From: Tanypteryx hageni | Lineage: Eukaryota > Arthropoda > Insecta > Odonata > Petaluridae | DNA length: 64,000 nucleotides | Assembly (NCBI GenBank): GCA_028673005.1 | Contig: CM054113.1 | Span: 207,939,504 to 208,003,503, forward strand | Direction: 5' to 3' | Part shown: positions 60,055 to 64,000 of the stretch, piece after piece | Position numbering within the stretch: the first letter of the stretch is position 1 | Layout: each line of letters begins with the position of its first letter | Notes under the pieces: generated by a model | The model's input: the letters and a program-made list of their open reading frames with translations, nothing else | Databases searched by the model: none | Told to the model about the DNA's origin: nothing | Position numbers and translations under genes: made by a program

Positions 60055-60265
60055 TTTGAGCTCTAGCAAGCCACGCGTTACCTCTCTCTCACACACACAC
60101 AAACACATTCACACACTCTCTCTTTCTATACCTCTCATATCCCTCCCACTCCCTCTCCATATCTTCCTATCCCCCTCTCTCTTTTGTATCTTTCCCTCTC
60201 CATTTTCCTCCCTTTCCCCTTTGACTCTCTTCTTCTCCCCCCCCTCTCTCTCTCTCTCTACATTT
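60055..60265. repeat. Pyrimidine-rich tract with (CA)n and (CT)n
   Basis: ACACACACACAAACACA at about 60091, followed by CT-rich sequence to CTCTCTCTCTCTCT at about 60246. The 133-codon ORF over it is low-complexity in its first 80 residues. Confidence 0.75.
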
Positions 60266-61134
60266 TTATCTCACTCATATCTTAAGGAAGCCTTGTTAAC
60301 TCCTCTGTCTTCACTCGTATTTAAATATGAAAGCGATGAAAGCTACGCAATGCTTTGCTCACACATCTCTTTGGAATGTGACAAACCACTTCAAAGCGCT
60401 TTAATTAGTTCTTTGGGAAAATTAGTATTTTATTTTAACACAAAAATACAGTTTTAGATGAGACCTATATGAACGAAGGAAATTTTTAAACAGGATATCT
60501 TTCATAGAATTTTTTCGAAAAGACTGCCTTACCAACATTTTTTATGTGTAATATGGCAAGTCCTTATAACAGTTTATCAACTAATAATTATTTTTTACGA
60601 AAAGAACAGTAAAAAATACTTTTCTTAATTTCATTCTTTTATTGCAAATGATGATTACGAATTAAGAACACCTCATTGATAAGCTACTAAATGGCAATCT
60701 CCGATTCGCAATTTTCTCTCATTAAGGCCAGCAAGAGTATCCTATGTTGCATGGTTATTGATCTGTATAGTATGTCAGTACGATAGCAATATTGGTACCT
60801 CAATGCTTCTTGCTGTAATGAAACGAAGTTAATCGCAAATCGGAAGCAACATTTTGCACAACATTTTTCTCTATACAAATTCATATTTAATAGAACGGGA
60901 AAAACAAATAATTTTTCCCTCTCAAGTGGAACAACCTAATTCTTCTAAATTGGTTCAAATAGAATTTGTGTCCTTGATCAAAGCGCACCGACTTCCCTAG
61001 ATCATTAAATAGTTTTTAAAAGATAATTTTCCGATGAAAATGTCCGTATCCCCTGGCCGCCTCCATCTCCCTGAAACCCTTATGCAATCATCTTTGGGCC
61101 GATCAATTAACTTGGCGAGTCTATTTTGGAGGAA
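60266..61134. other. AT-rich intergenic sequence
   Basis: Nothing recognised. Confidence 0.4.
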
Positions 61135-61690
61135 TCGGGGGTGAGGAGAGAGAGGGAGAGGAGAGGGAGGGCATTTAGGAGACCGCTGAGAGGGAAGGAA
61201 GAAGAAAAAAAGGAAGACGAAGAGGAGGAAGCAAGAGGATGATTGTGTGGCAGAAAGATGGGGAGGGGGAGAGAGCGGAGTTCGAGTCAAGTGGGGTGGG
61301 GGGAATTAAACGGGTCTGGAACGAGTCCCTCTCCATCCCTCTCTCCATCTTCTTCACCTCTTCTAACCCGCCCTGCCCTTCCTCTTGGGCTGCCCCGTGG
61401 GCAGTCATAGGGTTCAGTTGTCAATAAAATCGACAATTGAAGTGGGCAATGAGGGCCCGTGACACGCCTCCGCCCCTTCCTTCTCTACCCCGTATTCCCC
61501 GGCTGCTTCATTTCTCCAACCCGACCAAACCCTCTCCAATTCTCAATTCTCTCCGCCACAAACTCGCACTCGAAACTTCCCTCCCGCCTCCCTCCTCTCC
61601 TCGCAACATTCCCAATCCTCACACATCCTCTACAGCCACCTTTTTCCTCCTCCTTTCTCTCTCTCCCCTCCACCTCTCCCCTTTCCGCTC
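61135..61690. repeat. Purine block changing to pyrimidine block
   Basis: The plus strand is A/G-rich at 61135-61300 and C/T-rich at 61325-61690, with a short interruption at 61400-61460. The polarity is the same as at 31.2 kb. The overlapping ORFs are compositional. Confidence 0.75.
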
Positions 61691-62164
61691 TGAGACCTAA
61701 TTACGTTTCTCGTTTCCAACCCTACCCACTCTTGATACCACTTTTGATTCAAACTGCGTCTCTAACACCCTGTTCACACGCGTTGAATAAACTAGTTTGC
61801 GTACTTAATGGCTCTTATCTATCGAGCGTGAAACGCGACGGAGGGTGAACCCGTCTGAGATTAACTTGGGAAAACCAACTGACTTCTTTTTAATCGCCTC
61901 TTCGGGTGGAAAAAAATTAATGCTAATGTAATGTAAATTCTGACGATGGCATAGACGTTTATGGCTCCCATTTTTGAGATACTCATTGTAAAGGGCCATT
62001 AGAGATGTTTATGAGCTACCGATAAATAAAGAAGTGGATAACACTTAAAAGAATAATGCCCTGGATATTGGCATGTTCAAATAAAATGGGAAAATGATTA
62101 CCTTTTTCCTGTTTTCATAGCGGGCATAAATATATATGTCGGAATGGGTGAAATGAAAGCAAAA
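61691..62164. other. Intergenic sequence, nothing recognised
   Basis: Mixed to AT-rich, no ORF of note. Confidence 0.4.
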
Positions 62165-62650
62165 AGATATCGAAAGTCTAAGCGGTGAAAAGGGGGAGGA
62201 AGATATGAGGGCATAAATAATTGAGAAAAAATATCATTAGGGTGATGGGGAGGGGGTTATTTTTGAAGGTGGGAATGACGGCGTAGAGGAAGGAGAGGTG
62301 GAGGATAAAATGGAGTAAATAAGAGGAGAGAGAGAGAGAGAGACAAGAGGGAGGTGAGAAGCGGTAAAGGGCGAGAAGAGAAGAGAGAGAGTTGGAAAAA
62401 GAGGAAGGGGGCAGTATAAGGTTGGGAGGAGGAGGTAATAGACTTGAATATGTAATTAACATTATATTGCTCTCTCGCTTGAATATTTATTACCGCCTCG
62501 TACGGGTCATAATGGGAGTGGTACGTAATTGGCCCGGCGGAGTGAGGGAGGGTAGAAGAGGAGGTGGAGGAGGGGAAGGAGAGAGGGGAGAGAGAGGGAG
62601 GGAAACGGTTAGCGATGCAGAGGAATTTGAGGAGGATAATAAAAAGAATG
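62165..62650. repeat. Two purine-rich tracts around a balanced core
   Basis: A/G-rich at 62165-62430 (with a GAGAGAGAGAGAGAGAGA run at about 62324) and at 62540-62650. Between them is a 110-bp balanced segment with AATTA and TAATTGG motifs (62445-62540). ORFs on both strands are compositional. Confidence 0.65.
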
Positions 62651-63539
62651 AGGTAATGTGCGCGCGTTTCCGAGGGCGTTGTGTTGGAAGAGTCCTTCAC
62701 TCTCTTCGCATCATACCCTCGATTACCTAAATTAGGCCATTATTATTTCCTGCGAACAAAATGAAACGGACGCTTAAGTGAGAAGGAATGGGCGCGCTGT
62801 TTATTTAAGGCGGTTTTATTAATATATATACACGCACACACAAACACACGCGCGCGTCCTGCTTCTTCACATGTACCACCGCAGTTAAGCATCAAAACAA
62901 AATTAGACCGGAGATAATCGCGAGGTGATTTGCCTCCCTAAACGACCGCTCGAAAAAATCTCAATTTCCCGCCGACGCCTCTCCATTATCGGTTTTTAAA
63001 CTTTTCTTTTTTCGTTAAATTTTTATCCCGAGTAATTTCTGTCGCGGGTAATTACGATGAGGTTTCTGTCTGGACTTGGGGAATGGCGGAGCAATAATTA
63101 CGGACTCTACCGCTCTTGTCATACTTTATTTTACAAAGTTTTACGCATTTTTGCATTTTTTGTCAACAAATTCTCCCGCGTGTTCATTTTATGAGCTTTT
63201 ATCTTCCTTTTGAGGTAGGTTTTGATTAGTCGATTTCGGCGACATGCCGTGCTTGGCAGTTCAGCAGTCTATCTTGCTATCGTAACTGTAACCAAGCGGC
63301 TTGCCAGACGTCGGAATTGAAGCCCTTGTTATTTACGCCCATAAACTTAATCCATTCGAAACGTATGGTGAAAACCTGCAAGCTTCCACAACAGCAACGG
63401 ATATATAAAGTAAATCCCGAGTACTGTTATATGCAATTTTAAGCTTCCGTTTTAAATCTGAATCAAGATAACCATGGCTTGGTAGAAAAACAGTCTAAGA
63501 AGATCCCTATTCCCATTAAACGATTACAATAATTAACAA
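62651..63539. other. Intergenic sequence; short CA/CG run
   Basis: A short imperfect CACACA/CGCGCG run lies at about 62830-62855. The rest has no gene; composition is balanced at 62880-63300 and AT-rich afterwards. Confidence 0.4.
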
Positions 63540-63597
63540 AAAAATCTGATATGAAAAAAATAATTTTTCCTATAATATGGAGAAAGTAAAAATATAT
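63540..63597 (+). mobile_element. Possible remnant joining both ends of MITE family A
   Basis: AAAAAATCTGATATGAAAAA resembles the outer start of family A (AAAAAATCTGATGTGG in copy 3), and TATAATATGGAGAAAGTAAA, 36 bp later, is the family A right end. The interior is missing. The match is short, so this is tentative. Confidence 0.35.
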
Positions 63598-64000
63598 AAT
63601 GAAGGACGTCGATCGAAAAATAGATTTTTCGTGTCGTTTGCGTATTTTCAGAAGAACTAATAATTTACGTACTATAATGAGACGAGGTATTTTGGTTTCC
63701 ATCTCCTGCCAGGCATTGATGCTGAGATGCATGACCCTTGAATTGGACTTGCCGAGTTACTCCTGCGTAACTCTCGATTTTAGTGCCTGAAAATTCTCTA
63801 GGCTGATGTCGATGTAGATATCTCCACACATTTGTTTTTCAAGTTTATTTTCTTTTGCGCGTTGCACTACTGTCCATTAAACGTTCAGTCATTCCTAATC
63901 AGGCACATTTGAAAAACAAATCATCTTTACACTCGCCTTGGAAGCTTAACTTCCCGTATCATTCTCGCTATCCAATCAATAATTAAGACTCTTCGCTTAT
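63598..64000. other. Window end, nothing recognised
   Basis: ORFs of about 60-90 codons overlap on opposite strands without recognisable motifs. Confidence 0.4.

Overview
This is an AT-rich stretch of animal nuclear DNA, most likely from an arthropod. That guess rests on the repeat content: RTE-type and CR1-type LINEs with short 3' microsatellite tails, several MITE families, and many long purine or pyrimidine tracts. No species can be named. I find no complete host protein-coding gene, no rRNA, no intact tRNA and no CRISPR array. The window reads as intergenic or intronic DNA loaded with transposable elements. It shows nothing of bacterial type.

Layout, left to right. Copy 1 of an unnamed ~0.7 kb MITE family (called family A here) opens the window at about 35-779, followed by a diverged 290-bp tandem dimer (895-1480) and about 5 kb of featureless AT-rich DNA. 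At 8617-8752 there is a short hAT-type MITE. A broken RTE-clade LINE fills about 9380-12528 and is followed at once by family X copy 1 (12533-13964), which holds an extra ~760-bp internal block. A possible reverse-transcriptase relic (13970-14149), two tRNA-like SINE heads, a perfect 36-bp palindrome (15934-15969) and an hAT MITE with a perfect 8-bp target duplication (16703-16949) lie at 14-17 kb. Family X copy 2 and family A copy 2 sit at 19.4-21.4 kb. An old internally deleted CR1 copy is at 22.4-23.1 kb, between purine blocks. From 23 to 37 kb there are purine and pyrimidine tracts, a G-rich minisatellite, one weak candidate exon (26690-26846) and a LINE C-terminal relic (29664-30180). An hAT end abuts a 5'-truncated CR1 copy at 38.1 kb, and family X copy 3 is at 39968-40707. 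A 2.2-kb pyrimidine-rich region follows (40840-43075). At 45 kb there is a (GA)n-(GT)n microsatellite. Family A copies 3 and 4 lie head to tail at 48969-50412. A CR1-like 3' end (50850-51010) and a TA-flanked MITE with ~65-bp inverted repeats (51793-52216) follow.

The only long believable coding sequence is a CR1-type LINE at 54870-57432 on the minus strand. It has 825 open codons with an undamaged reverse transcriptase but lacks the start of its endonuclease domain. The rest, to 64 kb, is unique AT-rich sequence alternating with purine and pyrimidine tracts.

How the parts relate: the three CR1 copies share one C-terminus and 3' tail and differ in age and deletion pattern. MITE families A and X both end in a TACTTTC-type motif, both have homology running past that motif on one side, and both carry a simple-sequence tract near the other end. 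They may therefore belong to one superfamily. That, together with the four purine/pyrimidine strand switches, is the least explained structure in the window.
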